A stretch of 64,000 bases of DNA from QYOJ01 sp964449285 (GTDB lineage: Bacteria > Bacteroidota > Bacteroidia > Bacteroidales > FEN-979): assembly GCA_964449285.1 (NCBI GenBank), contig CAYUZX010000010.1, positions 1-64,000 on the forward strand, in the 5' to 3' direction. A program made the position numbers and the translations under genes. The notes below the pieces were generated by a model. The model saw only the letters and a list, made by a program, of their open reading frames with translations, made no database searches and had not been told where the DNA came from. This document shows positions 26,649 through 35,886 of the stretch, piece after piece. Numbering within the stretch: the stretch's first letter is position 1; every line of letters begins with the position of its first letter.

Positions 26649-27583
26649 CGTTCCACCTTCAGGCTGGAGACTGCTGATTCAATCTTCAGGATAATCGTAT
26701 TGGTTCCTTCCGGATAGTTTGTGGTTTGATAGATCCCATCTCCTTTTTTAATGAAGCCCTCAAAGTCGCGGCTCACAAGGACTGATTCGGAATGGATCTC
26801 GCAGGCCGATTCTTTGGGTATCATAACCTCAAGTGAAGAAGCTCCGGCACTGTATGTAAAGTATGTCTGCGGTTGAAGCGACCCCAGTTTGATCTCCAGG
26901 GAAGCTGCACCAGCTTCTATCTTAGCCGTGTCGATTTTAAATTCACTCAGGTCCATTGTTACAGCAGCAGCACCGATGTCGAAATCCAGGTCCCAAACCA
27001 TATCCCGGTTCATCTTAATTTCGACGTAATTTTTCTTGACGCGCCTTACTTTCCGGTTTTTCTCAAGACTTATATTGATTAGGGTCTTTCCATCTACTTT
27101 GTTTGTTGTCAACGAATAATCGCCGATATCACCCTCTTTCCTGAATGAAAGCATCTCTGATGTTTCACCATCTATCTTGAATTTTCCGGCAGCTGCATCC
27201 ATTTTCAAGACGGCTTTATGAGGGATCGTATCCATCTCAACTGTGAGTATTTGTGTGCTGTATGAGAAGGTTCGCTGGCTGTCGCTCTCATCCTCATCCC
27301 AGTCATCAGACCAACTCCAGTTGTGGTCGTGGATTGAGAAAGACCATCGGGGTTCTGTTATCTGGTTGAAGAATATAAAGGAGAGAGCTATAAAAGCGAT
27401 TACCAGGATAAATTTCACAACATCCTTGATCGGGAGGATCGAAATTCCCCAGAAGATAAAGATGAGTGGCCAGAGCCGCCATATGCTTACCCAGTGGAAG
27501 TCGAGCCAGCCGAAATTGCTAAACAAAAACATGAGCCCAATCGCAATGAGGATCAGTGCCCAAAAAAGATTACGGAATTTCAT
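26642..27583 (-). CDS. LiaF-like envelope protein with N-terminal membrane region
   Basis: 313 residues. Three hydrophobic segments in the first 72 residues (RNLFWALILIAIGLMFLFSN, then RLWPLIFIFWGISIL) match the LiaI/LiaF-type membrane unit. The outside part (about 110-313) is a repetitive beta structure with alternating short strands, the fold seen in LiaF/adhesin-like domains. It probably senses or buffers envelope stress. It lies 11 nt after the PspC-domain gene and is likely in one operon with it. Confidence 0.75.
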   Translation of the reverse strand: MKFRNLFWALILIAIGLMFLFSNFGWLDFHWVSIWRLWPLIFIFWGISILPIKDVVKFILVIAFIALSFIFFNQITEPRWSFSIHDHNWSWSDDWDEDESDSQRTFSYSTQILTVEMDTIPHKAVLKMDAAAGKFKIDGETSEMLSFRKEGDIGDYSLTTNKVDGKTLINISLEKNRKVRRVKKNYVEIKMNRDMVWDLDFDIGAAAVTMDLSEFKIDTAKIEAGAASLEIKLGSLQPQTYFTYSAGASSLEVMIPKESACEIHSESVLVSRDFEGFIKKGDGIYQTTNYPEGTNTIILKIESAVSSLKVERY

Positions 27584-27594
27584 AATGTGTATGT

Positions 27595-28032
27595 TTAATC
27601 ATGTTTCTTTGACGTCCCGCCATATGCATTGAACAGTAGGGCAACGCCGATAACTATCAGGATAATGGGCCATAAGTCTCCGAAGTCGAGACTCGGAATA
27701 AACTGATCGGCCAAAAAGATGGCGCCCAGTGTGATCAGTACCAATCCACCGATTAGGTTTCCTTTTTGCTTAGCCTCTTGAGTTGGCTTGTTTGGGGTTT
27801 CTTTTGATTCCATCGTTGTTGAATTTTGGGTTTGATTGCTTTCCCTGGGGCCATCTGGTGTGACGATCCAGAGGATGATGTAAATGAGCACAGCGCCACC
27901 TCCCACAACGGCAAAGATCACAAAAAGTAACCTCATCAGTAACGGGTCGAGTTTGAAATAGTTGGCGAGCCCTGAAGCCACGCCACCGATCACTCTGTCG
28001 GTAGTGCTTCTGTAAAGACGTTTTGGTTCCAT
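27595..28032 (-). CDS. PspC-domain membrane protein with LiaI-like C-terminus
   Basis: 145 residues from MEPKRLYRS. I chose this start because the PspC domain begins there and a TACTTTTG promoter element sits 27 nt upstream; a longer reading from 28092 would include that element. PspC domain about 1-60 (RVIGGVASGLANYF, then a membrane helix), a polar linker rich in Thr, Gln and Lys, then two hydrophobic stretches (about 90-140) of the LiaI type. PspC proteins act in membrane-stress responses; the partner here is the LiaF-like protein downstream. Confidence 0.86.
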   Translation of the reverse strand: MEPKRLYRSTTDRVIGGVASGLANYFKLDPLLMRLLFVIFAVVGGGAVLIYIILWIVTPDGPRESNQTQNSTTMESKETPNKPTQEAKQKGNLIGGLVLITLGAIFLADQFIPSLDFGDLWPIILIVIGVALLFNAYGGTSKKHD

Positions 28033-28058
28033 ATCAGGAAAAATTTTAGTTTGAGCAC

Positions 28059-28066
28059 CAAAAGTA
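28059..28066 (-). promoter_or_regulatory. -7 element for the PspC/LiaF pair
   Basis: Minus-strand TACTTTTG, exact TAnnTTTG match, 27 nt before the chosen start. Confidence 0.4.
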
Positions 28067-28155
28067 CACTGCGATGAAACCAGCAGCAACATCTCTCCGT
28101 TTAGCGCCGGTATTCTCCCGATTAAAAGGGGGATTTGATCGTTTAGCAGTCGTTT

Positions 28156-28977
28156 CTACTCAGCCTTCAATTGTTGTTTCCGGGCATAGATCCTGGAAGA
28201 GAAGCTAACGCTGAATTCGAAGAGAAGGTATAAGGGGATGGCTACGATGAGCTGCGAGAAGATATCAGGGCTTGGTGTGATAACCCCGGCGATGATCAGG
28301 ATCGCAATCAATGTATGTTTCCGGTATTTCTTTAGGTAAGCAGGTGTAATGATTCCCGCTTTGGTTAGAAAGATCACCACAATAGGTAATTCAAACAGCA
28401 ATCCCATCAGGAGGGTCATCATGGTAATGGATCCTGTATAGGAGGATAGAGCAATTTGGTTCGTTACCATTTCACTCACCTGGTACCCTCCTAAAAAGTT
28501 CACCATCAGCGGCACTACAACAAAATAAGAGAAGAGAATCCCTGTGAGAAAGAGCAGAGAGATAATCATTACACTCCCGCGGGTATGTTTTATCTCCTGG
28601 TCGGTAAGGCCTGGTTTGATGAAGCGCCAAAATTGCCAGACGACAAATGGCATGGCCACAATCAGTCCTGCTACAAGCGAGATTGTCATGTGCGACATAA
28701 ACTGACCTGCCAGGTTGATATTGATAATCTGAAAGGAGGAGGGGTCTATACAGAGGGAAGGCATGGAAACAATGTCGGCCAGCTTGCATAACAACTGATA
28801 AGTGATGAAACTCTTCTCTTTGGGTGCAAGGAGAATGTGATCAAATAGAATCTCTTTGAAGATAAAAGCAACGGTCCCACAAGCCGCAATGGCAACAACG
28901 CTCCATATCAGTGTGCTCCGGAGGTCATCCAGGTGCTCCCAGAAAGTCATTTCGCCGACATCCTTTTTTTTAGTCAT
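28156..28977 (-). CDS. tatC: Sec-independent translocase subunit TatC
   Basis: 273 residues with six membrane helices. The N-terminal MTFWEHLDDLRSTL motif and an FSYFVVVPLMVNFL segment are characteristic. TatC is the receptor for twin-arginine signal peptides in the inner membrane. A TatA homologue lies 1.1 kb upstream on the same strand, separated by a flavodoxin gene and a decayed isochorismatase gene. Confidence 0.96.
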   Translation of the reverse strand: MTKKKDVGEMTFWEHLDDLRSTLIWSVVAIAACGTVAFIFKEILFDHILLAPKEKSFITYQLLCKLADIVSMPSLCIDPSSFQIININLAGQFMSHMTISLVAGLIVAMPFVVWQFWRFIKPGLTDQEIKHTRGSVMIISLLFLTGILFSYFVVVPLMVNFLGGYQVSEMVTNQIALSSYTGSITMMTLLMGLLFELPIVVIFLTKAGIITPAYLKKYRKHTLIAILIIAGVITPSPDIFSQLIVAIPLYLLFEFSVSFSSRIYARKQQLKAE

Positions 28978-28987
28978 AAGTTTAAGG

Positions 28988-29070
28988 CCATGGAGTCATG
29001 AGGTAATCCAGTCATCCGGCATCATTGTCACTGCGAGAAGCGAAGCGACGAAACAGCGGCATCCGGCATC
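28988..29070. repeat. Mixed word-like repeat, includes a GCGAGAAGCGAAGCGAC motif
   Basis: GTCATGAGG/CAGTCATCC words, a GGCATCATTGTCACTGCGAG block and a repeated GCATCCGGCATC. The TGCGAG-AAGCGAAGCGAC string resembles a short repeat seen in intergenic DNA of many bacteria. Confidence 0.5.
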
Positions 29071-29099
29071 AAAATTAAACATTTCGGGAAATAAATCTC

Positions 29100-29107
29100 T
29101 AACTTTG
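29100..29107 (+). promoter_or_regulatory. -7 element for the flavodoxin gene
   Basis: TAACTTTG, exact match, 20 nt before the start codon. -33 not clear. Confidence 0.4.
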
Positions 29108-29126
29108 GTGCCGTAATAAATTTAGA

Positions 29127-29645
29127 ATGGCCACTCTCATCGTCTATATGACCTCCCATGGTTGTGCTGAAAAAGCTGCGGGGATGATCCGCGACATACT
29201 TCCGGGGGATGTGACCCTGATCAACCTGGAGAATGTTGAGGTTCCTCCGCTGGAAAAATTTGACACGGTAATTATCGGAGGCTCGATCCGGATCGGAAGT
29301 ATCCAGAAGAAAATCCGGAAATTCTGCGAAAAAAACATTGATCAACTTCTCACTAAAAGAACGGGCCTCTTCATCTGCTGCATGTTTGAAGGCGATACAG
29401 CGATCGAGCAGTTCAACGGAGCTTTCCCAGAAGTGCTACGTAAAAATTCCACAGCAACAGGCCTCTTCGGAGGAGAGCTTGAGTTTGAAAAGATGAATGC
29501 TTTTGAACGGATGATCATTAAACAAGTGGCTAACATCTCCGTGGATGTCTCAAGGTTCAAGCAGCAGGCGGTGATGGAATTCGCGAATAGAATGAACAAG
29601 TCTCCAACAGCAGTTTCATTGCATCCCAGGAAATGGTATCGGTGA
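29127..29645 (+). CDS. Flavodoxin-domain protein, HemG-like
   Basis: 172 residues. FMN-binding flavodoxin fold: the YMTSHGCAEKAA phosphate loop (about 7-18), VIIGGSIRIGSIQKKIRKF and FICCMFEGD segments are like the menaquinone-dependent protoporphyrinogen IX dehydrogenase HemG. No other heme genes are nearby, so a general flavodoxin-like redox role is also possible. The last dozen residues are read through the 3' end of the opposing isochorismatase remnant. Confidence 0.78.
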   Translation: MATLIVYMTSHGCAEKAAGMIRDILPGDVTLINLENVEVPPLEKFDTVIIGGSIRIGSIQKKIRKFCEKNIDQLLTKRTGLFICCMFEGDTAIEQFNGAFPEVLRKNSTATGLFGGELEFEKMNAFERMIIKQVANISVDVSRFKQQAVMEFANRMNKSPTAVSLHPRKWYR

Positions 29646-30082
29646 ATTCCTGAACGGCTTTGGTCAGGTCGGCATCGTGGCTTAACAGGGCATTTTTGAG
29701 TATGAAGACTTTGTAATCGTGATCGTTTGCACCGATGTACGTAGCCAGTACACACCCGGTAGCGCTCAGTCCGCAGAGGAATAGGGTGTTGATTCCCTTA
29801 GCCTGGAGTAGACTGTCGGGGTTGGTCTTGTTTAAGGCGTTTCCATAGGTCTTGATCACCATGGGATCACTCTCTTCAATCTTGAACACGGTGTCAAAGG
29901 CAAACCCTTCGGTGCCCGGTGCGAGATCCCATTGGGGTTCGCTGTGGTAAACCCTGATCACAGGGAGTTTATAATGGCGGAAAAGCGACATGTACCAGTT
30001 GATCTACTCCGGCGCATCCTTCCGGTCCTTCTCCGACATCATCGCCGAAACGTTTTCGTATGAGGAAGGATTAGGTGATTGA
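29557..30082 (-). pseudogene. Isochorismatase-family hydrolase remnant
   Basis: The readable part from 29991 keeps the family's second half: LPVIRVYHSEPQ, then CGLSATGCVLAT with the catalytic Cys, and LKNALLSHD. The upstream frame continues from the tatA stop (PSSYENVSAM, then KDAPE) and is broken by an in-frame TAG at 30004-30006, before INWYM. The first strand with the catalytic Asp (usually ALLVIDMQ) is missing altogether. So the gene has lost its 5' end against tatA and also carries a stop. A shorter working protein from the internal ATG is possible but would lack catalytic residues. Confidence 0.7.
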
Positions 30083-30319
30083 TTATCCGGCGGGATCAGT
30101 AGGGGGAGCTTTTTTTTCAGGAGCAGATTTATCTTTTGTGATATCTTTTATATCTTCGTCCATGCCCTGAATGCCATCTTTGAAGCTTTTAATTCCTTTT
30201 CCGACACCTCTCATCAGTTCGGGAATTTTCTTGCCGCCAAATAATAAAAGCACGACAAGTACAATTAGAATGATCTCTGTGGTGCCAAGTCCGAATATTA
30301 GGAACATATTATTGAACAT
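30083..30319 (-). CDS. tatA: Twin-arginine translocase subunit TatA
   Basis: 78 residues. One membrane helix (TTEIILIVLVVLLLFGG), the FGGKKIPEL hinge, an amphipathic helix (LMRGVGKGIKSFKDGI) and an acidic/basic soluble tail. This is the pore-forming partner of TatC. Start could be at the first or fifth codon (both Met). A TACCTTTG promoter element lies 26 nt upstream. Confidence 0.94.
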   Translation of the reverse strand: MFNNMFLIFGLGTTEIILIVLVVLLLFGGKKIPELMRGVGKGIKSFKDGIQGMDEDIKDITKDKSAPEKKAPPTDPAG

Positions 30320-30344
30320 GATCTTCTCCTTATTTGATTCGTTA

Positions 30345-30352
30345 CAAAGGTA
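30345..30352 (-). promoter_or_regulatory. -7 element for tatA
   Basis: Minus-strand TACCTTTG, exact TAnnTTTG match with a good distance (about 26 nt) to the start. Confidence 0.45.
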
Positions 30353-30364
30353 GTAAAAATCATT

Positions 30365-31600
30365 TCAAACTTGTTGATGATTTATAAACAGACAACTGTC
30401 TCCATAACTGAGAAACCTGAACCCTTTATCTAATGCATAGTTGTAGACCTCCTTCCACGATTCCCCTAGAAATGCAGCAATAAGCAGCAAGAGGGTGCTT
30501 CGGGGTTGATGGAAGTTGGTGACGATGCCATGGATAATCCGGAATTCGTAACCGGGCATGATCAGCAACCTCGTGTTGGCAGTAAGCTCTGAAAGCCCTT
30601 TTCGTTCCACCATACCGAGAAGAGCCGTGAGTGCAACATCAACAGGTACAAACAGGTCAGGGGATCGCGAATAAGGTTCCCATTGCCCGATATCATTTTG
30701 CTCCGTTTCAGGGGTTCCCAATTGCTTAACTCCAAGCCAATAGAGGCTTTCCAGGGTTCTTACGGAGGTCGTTCCTACTGCAATAACCGGTTTGGGCAGG
30801 TGATTCAATAGGTGCCGGATGGTATCGGCTTGAACGATAACCTGTTCCTGATGCATCACATGTTGAGAGAGAGCCGAAGCGGTTACTGGTCTGAAGGTGC
30901 CCAACCCGACATGCAGCGTAACCTGTTCCAGCGTAATATCGCGCCTTTTGAGCGTATCCATCACAGCCGGTGTGAAATGGAGTCCGGCTGTTGGCGCTGC
31001 AACAGATCCCTCCTGGAGAGCATAGATGGTTTGGTAACGCAGGATATCTGCCGGATTATCTTCACGGGAAATATACGGGGGAAGTGGCGTTCGGCCAGCT
31101 CTTTCAAGCAATTTGCCGAATGTGATTCCGGAAGCATCCCATGAGAAAACGACTGAAAATGTTCCATCTTCCAGTTCGCTCTTCCTTTCAACCTGTAATG
31201 TGATCATAGTCCCGGAGACCTCTATCCGTTTCTCAAGCATTCCGCTTTTCCAGCGCTTCGCATTGCCAATCAAACATTTCCAGGTGACCGGCCCCAGTTG
31301 TTGAAATGCCTGATTGACCTCCCTGGTGGGTCTGATCGGTTCCAGGCAAAAAATCTCAACACGTGTTCCTGTTATTTTTTGAAAAATTAACCGTGCCCGT
31401 ATAACGCGTGTATTGTTAAAAACCATCATGCTCCCGGGGGGGATAAATTCGGCAAGATTCAGAAAGCTATCCTCCTTTATGGTACCGCCAATTGAGCAGA
31501 GTAGCCGTGAAGCATCCCGCTCAGGCAGTGGATACTGGGCAATCCGGCCAGTAGGGAGATCGTATGCGTAATCTTCAATGTTGATTTCGGGAACAGGCAT
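30365..31600 (-). CDS. queA: S-adenosylmethionine:tRNA ribosyltransferase-isomerase
   Basis: QueA transfers the ribosyl part of SAM to 7-aminomethyl-7-deazaguanine in tRNA, making epoxyqueuosine. Motifs: YDLPTGRIAQYPLPERDASR at the start, APTAGLHFTPAV, and HVGLGTFRPV. 411 residues is about 60 longer than the common form; the extra length is in the middle and C-terminal parts. Longer forms are known in Bacteroidota, so this is not taken as damage. Confidence 0.93.
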   Translation of the reverse strand: MPVPEINIEDYAYDLPTGRIAQYPLPERDASRLLCSIGGTIKEDSFLNLAEFIPPGSMMVFNNTRVIRARLIFQKITGTRVEIFCLEPIRPTREVNQAFQQLGPVTWKCLIGNAKRWKSGMLEKRIEVSGTMITLQVERKSELEDGTFSVVFSWDASGITFGKLLERAGRTPLPPYISREDNPADILRYQTIYALQEGSVAAPTAGLHFTPAVMDTLKRRDITLEQVTLHVGLGTFRPVTASALSQHVMHQEQVIVQADTIRHLLNHLPKPVIAVGTTSVRTLESLYWLGVKQLGTPETEQNDIGQWEPYSRSPDLFVPVDVALTALLGMVERKGLSELTANTRLLIMPGYEFRIIHGIVTNFHQPRSTLLLLIAAFLGESWKEVYNYALDKGFRFLSYGDSCLFINHQQV

Positions 31601-31672
31601 GGTTCAAAATTAGGGAAAATCGGGATGGTGATTTGAAATAGTCAGTATCTTTACATTAAGAATGACAGTAAT

Positions 31673-32422
31673 ATGACCTGGAAACAACACATCCCCAATA
31701 CAATTACAGCCTTTAATCTGATAGCTGGATTGGTAGCGATCACGCTGGTTTTTGAAGATAACCTGGTGATGGCCTCACTCTTCATCTTCATTGCAGCCCT
31801 CTTCGATTTCCTCGATGGCATGGCTGCACGCCTGCTGGATGCCCGCTCGGAGCTTGGCAAACAGCTCGACTCCCTTGCCGACCTGGTCTCTTTCGGAGTG
31901 GCTCCGGGACTTATCATGTTTCAACTCCTCTCCTCGGGTTGTGAGGGTAGTTGCAACATCCTGGAACAATACCATATAACTCCTTATTTTGCGCTTATGA
32001 TACCAGTGTGTTCGGCATTCAGGCTAGCCAAGTTCAATATCGATCTCAGCCAGGAAGAGCATTTCATCGGACTGCCTGTCCCCGCAAACGCCATCTTTTT
32101 CGCCTCAATTCCACTGGTTCTTTTTTATCAGGCAAACCAATTCTCAGTGATTCCCCTCAATTTTTTCACTGAATTCTTCTCAAATTCCCGGGTTTTGGCA
32201 GTCCTCACCGTGCTCTTTTCCTACTTACTTGTCTCTGATTTCCACCTCTTCTCCATGAAATTCAAAAAAATGGGCTGGAAAGGGAATGAGGTGCGCTATA
32301 TTTTCCTGATCCTGGCAGCTACCTACCTGGTGCTATTCTCCCTTTGCGCAATACCACTGATCATTCTGACTTACTTTGTGCTTTCCCTCTTTTTTCAGAA
32401 GACTATTGCACGGCAGTCATGA
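31673..32422 (+). CDS. pssA: CDP-diacylglycerol-serine O-phosphatidyltransferase
   Basis: 249 residues, polytopic. The CDP-alcohol phosphatidyltransferase motif is complete (DFLDGMAARLLDARSELG followed by QLDSLAD). It makes phosphatidylserine, precursor of phosphatidylethanolamine. Together with the serine palmitoyltransferase at 47.5 kb it competes for serine in lipid synthesis. Stands alone between queA and lptB. Confidence 0.93.
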   Translation: MTWKQHIPNTITAFNLIAGLVAITLVFEDNLVMASLFIFIAALFDFLDGMAARLLDARSELGKQLDSLADLVSFGVAPGLIMFQLLSSGCEGSCNILEQYHITPYFALMIPVCSAFRLAKFNIDLSQEEHFIGLPVPANAIFFASIPLVLFYQANQFSVIPLNFFTEFFSNSRVLAVLTVLFSYLLVSDFHLFSMKFKKMGWKGNEVRYIFLILAATYLVLFSLCAIPLIILTYFVLSLFFQKTIARQS

Positions 32423-32576
32423 AGTGATGAGGTGATGAGGTGATGAGGAGATGAGGTCAGGAAAATAGGAAAATAGAAAATAGAAATGAACCACAATAGG
32501 CACATAGGGCACAGTAGAACTAGTGTGATCTATTGTGTCTAATGTGGTAAAAACCCGAAACCCGAAATCCGAAACT
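32420..32576. repeat. Word-like low-complexity repeats
   Basis: Three kinds in a row between pssA and lptB: GATGAGGT repeats (32425-32457), AAAATAG repeats (32461-32484) and AACCCGAA repeats (32551-32573). No gene or terminator is seen. Confidence 0.55.
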
Positions 32577-32587
32577 TGTTCCAGCCT

Positions 32588-33313
32588 CTATCTCCTCAGC
32601 TCAAAATTCTGTCCCAGGTAAATTTTCCGCACGTGTTCGTCCTGAGCCAGTTCGTCGGAAGATCCGCTTCGTAGGATACTACCTTCAAAAAGGAGATAGG
32701 ATCGGTCGGTGATGGAGAGGGTTTCATGCACATTGTGGTCGGTGATCAGCACCCCGATATTTTTCTCTTTCAGCTTGATGACGATCTGTTGGATATCCTC
32801 CACTGCAATCGGATCGATTCCGGCAAATGGTTCATCCAAGAGGATAAACTTGGGGTCAACGGCCAGGCACCTGGCGATCTCTGTCCTACGTCGTTCACCT
32901 CCAGAAAGGGTGATCCCATCGCTCTTCCTGACATGCTGAAGGCCAAACTCGTCCAGTAACTTTTCTAGTCTCTCTTTCTGCTGAACTTTTGTGAGTTTAG
33001 TGAATTCAAGAATTGCCTTGATGTTATCTTCTACACTCAGTTTCCTGAAAATTGAAGCCTCCTGTGGGAGGTAGCTGATCCCTCGCTGAGCTCTCCGGTA
33101 CATCGGTTCTGAGGTGATGTCGATGTCATCGAGAAATACTTTTCCGGCAACAGGCTTGATCAATCCTACGATGATGTAAAATGAGGTGGTTTTGCCGGCA
33201 CCATTGGGCCCAAGCAACCCTACGATCTCCCCAGGCTCCACCTGGATTGTCACTTCGTTGACGACAGTTCGTTTCCGGTATTTCTTAACAATTTTTTCTG
33301 TGCGTAGGATCAT
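32588..33313 (-). CDS. lptB: Lipopolysaccharide export ABC ATPase LptB
   Basis: 241 residues. Walker A GPNGAGKTT (35-43), LSGGERRR signature and FILLDEPFAGIDP Walker B, with the characteristic EDNIKAILE and TDHNVHETL segments of LptB. It drives LPS transport from the inner membrane through the Lpt bridge. KdsD, which makes the Kdo precursor, is encoded 2.6 kb upstream on the same strand. Confidence 0.95.
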   Translation of the reverse strand: MILRTEKIVKKYRKRTVVNEVTIQVEPGEIVGLLGPNGAGKTTSFYIIVGLIKPVAGKVFLDDIDITSEPMYRRAQRGISYLPQEASIFRKLSVEDNIKAILEFTKLTKVQQKERLEKLLDEFGLQHVRKSDGITLSGGERRRTEIARCLAVDPKFILLDEPFAGIDPIAVEDIQQIVIKLKEKNIGVLITDHNVHETLSITDRSYLLFEGSILRSGSSDELAQDEHVRKIYLGQNFELRR

Positions 33314-33330
33314 GATCTCAGATTATATTA

Positions 33331-33338
33331 CAAAAGTA
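33331..33338 (-). promoter_or_regulatory. Possible -7 element for lptB
   Basis: Minus-strand TACTTTTG in the short gap to the DUF5686 gene, 18 nt before the lptB start. Read-through from upstream is equally possible. Confidence 0.3.
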
Positions 33339-33346
33339 ACGATTCC

Positions 33347-35842
33347 TCAGAATGAAAAGTATAAGGAGACGAAAAGGCCGAATGAAGTTGGGTTTGGATT
33401 TAGCATATCATGACGGTGGTTCAGGCGCCAGATGGCATCTACCCGAATGATCCGGAAGATGTTTTCGATCCCTACACCGGCCTCCCAGTAAGGGATGTTT
33501 CCAAATGACCGCATTTGTCCGGGGAAAAGCGAGTATTCCTGGTTCTTCTCCTTGAGTGTTCCATAAACGCAACGAACATGAACCACCTCCCTCCATTTCA
33601 GTTTCCGGATTAACGGGATGTGGTTGAATATAAGCCCGTCGAAATGATGTGCATAGGTAAGTGAAAAATACTGATCACTTACAAACTCATAATAGTTCAT
33701 CAGGTTTGAGGAGAACGCATCATAAAGAAATGTCTGGTTCCCCTCCTGGATCTTTAGCAGGGGATAGGGAAGGGTTCCCCACACCTTACCGGCCTCTATG
33801 GTGTATTTTGACCAACCAATGGCAGAGAAGTTGAACCATTGCTGAATGTTCAGGGTTAGCCGGTGATACTCGTAATCGCTTTGAAAAAGGTTCGGGATCC
33901 CATAGGCATATCGGATCAGAATGATAGGGTAACTGGAGCTGAGTGTAAACCGGTAAAATTCTCCGGAAACAAAGCGCTCACGAAAGGCGATTCGGGTATC
34001 GAACACCACCTCGGAGGTAAAAATATCCGGGATCAGTACGGGTGAAGTCCTTGCTTCGGGAAAGATTACAAAGGAGGTCTCTCCCAGTGGGAACATCTGC
34101 CGATGAATAAAATGCAGGCGGTTGATCAGTCCGTTGAACCACTCGTGTTCATACATGATCTTGAACTCCTGGACACGGGTCAATTTATCGTTTGGCCCCC
34201 GGCGAAAGAGTGAAGTAAGAATGTTATCGGTCGAGAATGCATTTGGACTCAGACCGAGTTGTTCCAGATCGTTCTTGTATGAAGCAACAATGTCCCTTCT
34301 GGGGTTCTTGTCGAACATATACATTACCTCGCCACCGTATTTAAACCTCTGATCTTTTGTCCCATAGGCCAGATAAGCTTCCAGTTGGATTTTTTTACTG
34401 AATGAGTTGCTCGTCCGCCCACCAATTCTGAATCTGGCCCCCTCTATCGTGTTGAAGGAGAACAGCTTTGTATAAGGTCCCAGTTCTACTTTCCCCCATG
34501 GGAGGTAGCCGTTCACGGCAGTATAAATGATGTCGACATACGTTTTAAACAGAGGAATATTCTTCACGGAATCAACCATTTCATAGATCCCCTGCTCCGA
34601 TACCGACAACGCTTCATGCCTGGTCATCTCCCAGTAGGCATCCTCTTTTTGGTTTGCTTCAGGTTCAATGAATACATTGGCCGGCAGGGAGAGAAACCGC
34701 TTGTTCTCGTGAGGGTCAAACTGGAAATTCCGGTATGAAGAGGTACGATGTCCAAAGAAGCCAACTACCTTATCGGTGTTCTCGATAAGATTGAAATCGG
34801 CGATCATCTCATCGCGAGTGATCATCCAGAATTGTTCCTGGGTCCACTCAAACTCCTGTTTCACTGCCAGGTCGTTGATGAAATTGATGTTTGCATCAGA
34901 GGCGATCCTGAGATCAATTTTTTTTATGGCGAAGGAGGTATCTGCCACCCAGAAGCTTCCGGAAAAGGTAAGCTCCTGTTTCCGCCTGGGTTTGAACATG
35001 ATATGGAAACACCAGTTGTTGCCTATGAAGGTGCTGTCGACCAGGAAATATTTGTAATAGTCGATTCCGAATTCGGCAATCGGGCTTATGAAATTTTTCT
35101 CGAAAATAGGGATATGGTCGCTGTAAATCTCAATTTGTTCAGATAGGTTCCCGAGGAATTGTGCTACACTCTCATTTTCAAACCCTGAAATTCTGGAAGC
35201 TTTGATGATCTCTTTCCGCGCTTTAGGAGATTTCCGGAAATATACATCTGATATGGTCTCGGTGATTAAAACCGGAAGGTAGGACTTCCCGTTTATGGTG
35301 GAGGTGTCGACGTAAGAGAAGATAAAATCGAAGGATTTGAATAATTTTCGTTGCTTCAGCCTGTCGCTGATGTTGTTGGCGTCCAGCTCAATTTTAGTGT
35401 AGGCTTCGTATTGGTAGGAAGAGAAGGATTGCAGAGAGTTCTTATTCTTATTGGCGATCACCTTGGCCAGGATCTTTTCGGCCGGATTCCCGGTATACCT
35501 GATTGTCACCTCTTGCAAGGTGTAGCTCTCCGGCTGAAGCTTGAAATCAATGGTCTGAAACTGATGTAACAGGATTTTCCGGTTCAATGCTGCATATCCG
35601 ATCAATGATGCACGCACCGAATCAGCCTTGACCGTAAACTCAATGGAATATTTTCCTTCAAAATCAGTTAGTGTACCGATGGTGGTTCCGGAAATTACAA
35701 CATTGGTAAATGGAAGAGGCTCTCCAGCGGATGCATCTGTGATGGTTCCCATGATCTTGGTGACCTGAGCCGAAAGAGGAAGGCTATAAAGAAGAAGAAT
35801 CACTACGAAGGCGATCCAGACTGGTAACCGGTCAATTTTCAT
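33347..35842 (-). CDS. Outer-membrane protein, DUF5686 with carboxypeptidase-like regulatory domain
   Basis: 831 residues. Signal peptide (about 1-25), a CarboxypepD_reg-like domain (about 28-110, GTITDASAGEPLPFTNVV), then a long beta-rich region that ends in aromatic strands (FGLFVSLYFSF), typical of outer-membrane barrels. It corresponds to the DUF5686 group common in Bacteroidota. It has no TonB-receptor plug. Function unknown; position between kdsD and lptB suggests an envelope role. Confidence 0.85.
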   Translation of the reverse strand: MKIDRLPVWIAFVVILLLYSLPLSAQVTKIMGTITDASAGEPLPFTNVVISGTTIGTLTDFEGKYSIEFTVKADSVRASLIGYAALNRKILLHQFQTIDFKLQPESYTLQEVTIRYTGNPAEKILAKVIANKNKNSLQSFSSYQYEAYTKIELDANNISDRLKQRKLFKSFDFIFSYVDTSTINGKSYLPVLITETISDVYFRKSPKARKEIIKASRISGFENESVAQFLGNLSEQIEIYSDHIPIFEKNFISPIAEFGIDYYKYFLVDSTFIGNNWCFHIMFKPRRKQELTFSGSFWVADTSFAIKKIDLRIASDANINFINDLAVKQEFEWTQEQFWMITRDEMIADFNLIENTDKVVGFFGHRTSSYRNFQFDPHENKRFLSLPANVFIEPEANQKEDAYWEMTRHEALSVSEQGIYEMVDSVKNIPLFKTYVDIIYTAVNGYLPWGKVELGPYTKLFSFNTIEGARFRIGGRTSNSFSKKIQLEAYLAYGTKDQRFKYGGEVMYMFDKNPRRDIVASYKNDLEQLGLSPNAFSTDNILTSLFRRGPNDKLTRVQEFKIMYEHEWFNGLINRLHFIHRQMFPLGETSFVIFPEARTSPVLIPDIFTSEVVFDTRIAFRERFVSGEFYRFTLSSSYPIILIRYAYGIPNLFQSDYEYHRLTLNIQQWFNFSAIGWSKYTIEAGKVWGTLPYPLLKIQEGNQTFLYDAFSSNLMNYYEFVSDQYFSLTYAHHFDGLIFNHIPLIRKLKWREVVHVRCVYGTLKEKNQEYSLFPGQMRSFGNIPYWEAGVGIENIFRIIRVDAIWRLNHRHDMLNPNPTSFGLFVSLYFSF

Positions 35843-35886
35843 GAGATCAGGATTCCGGATGACTCCCCTGCAATTTTCTCTACAGG

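Noticed and set aside
31605..31612. TAATTTTG -7-like site at the queA start
   Set aside because: It lies only 5 nt before the start codon, which would place transcription start inside the gene.
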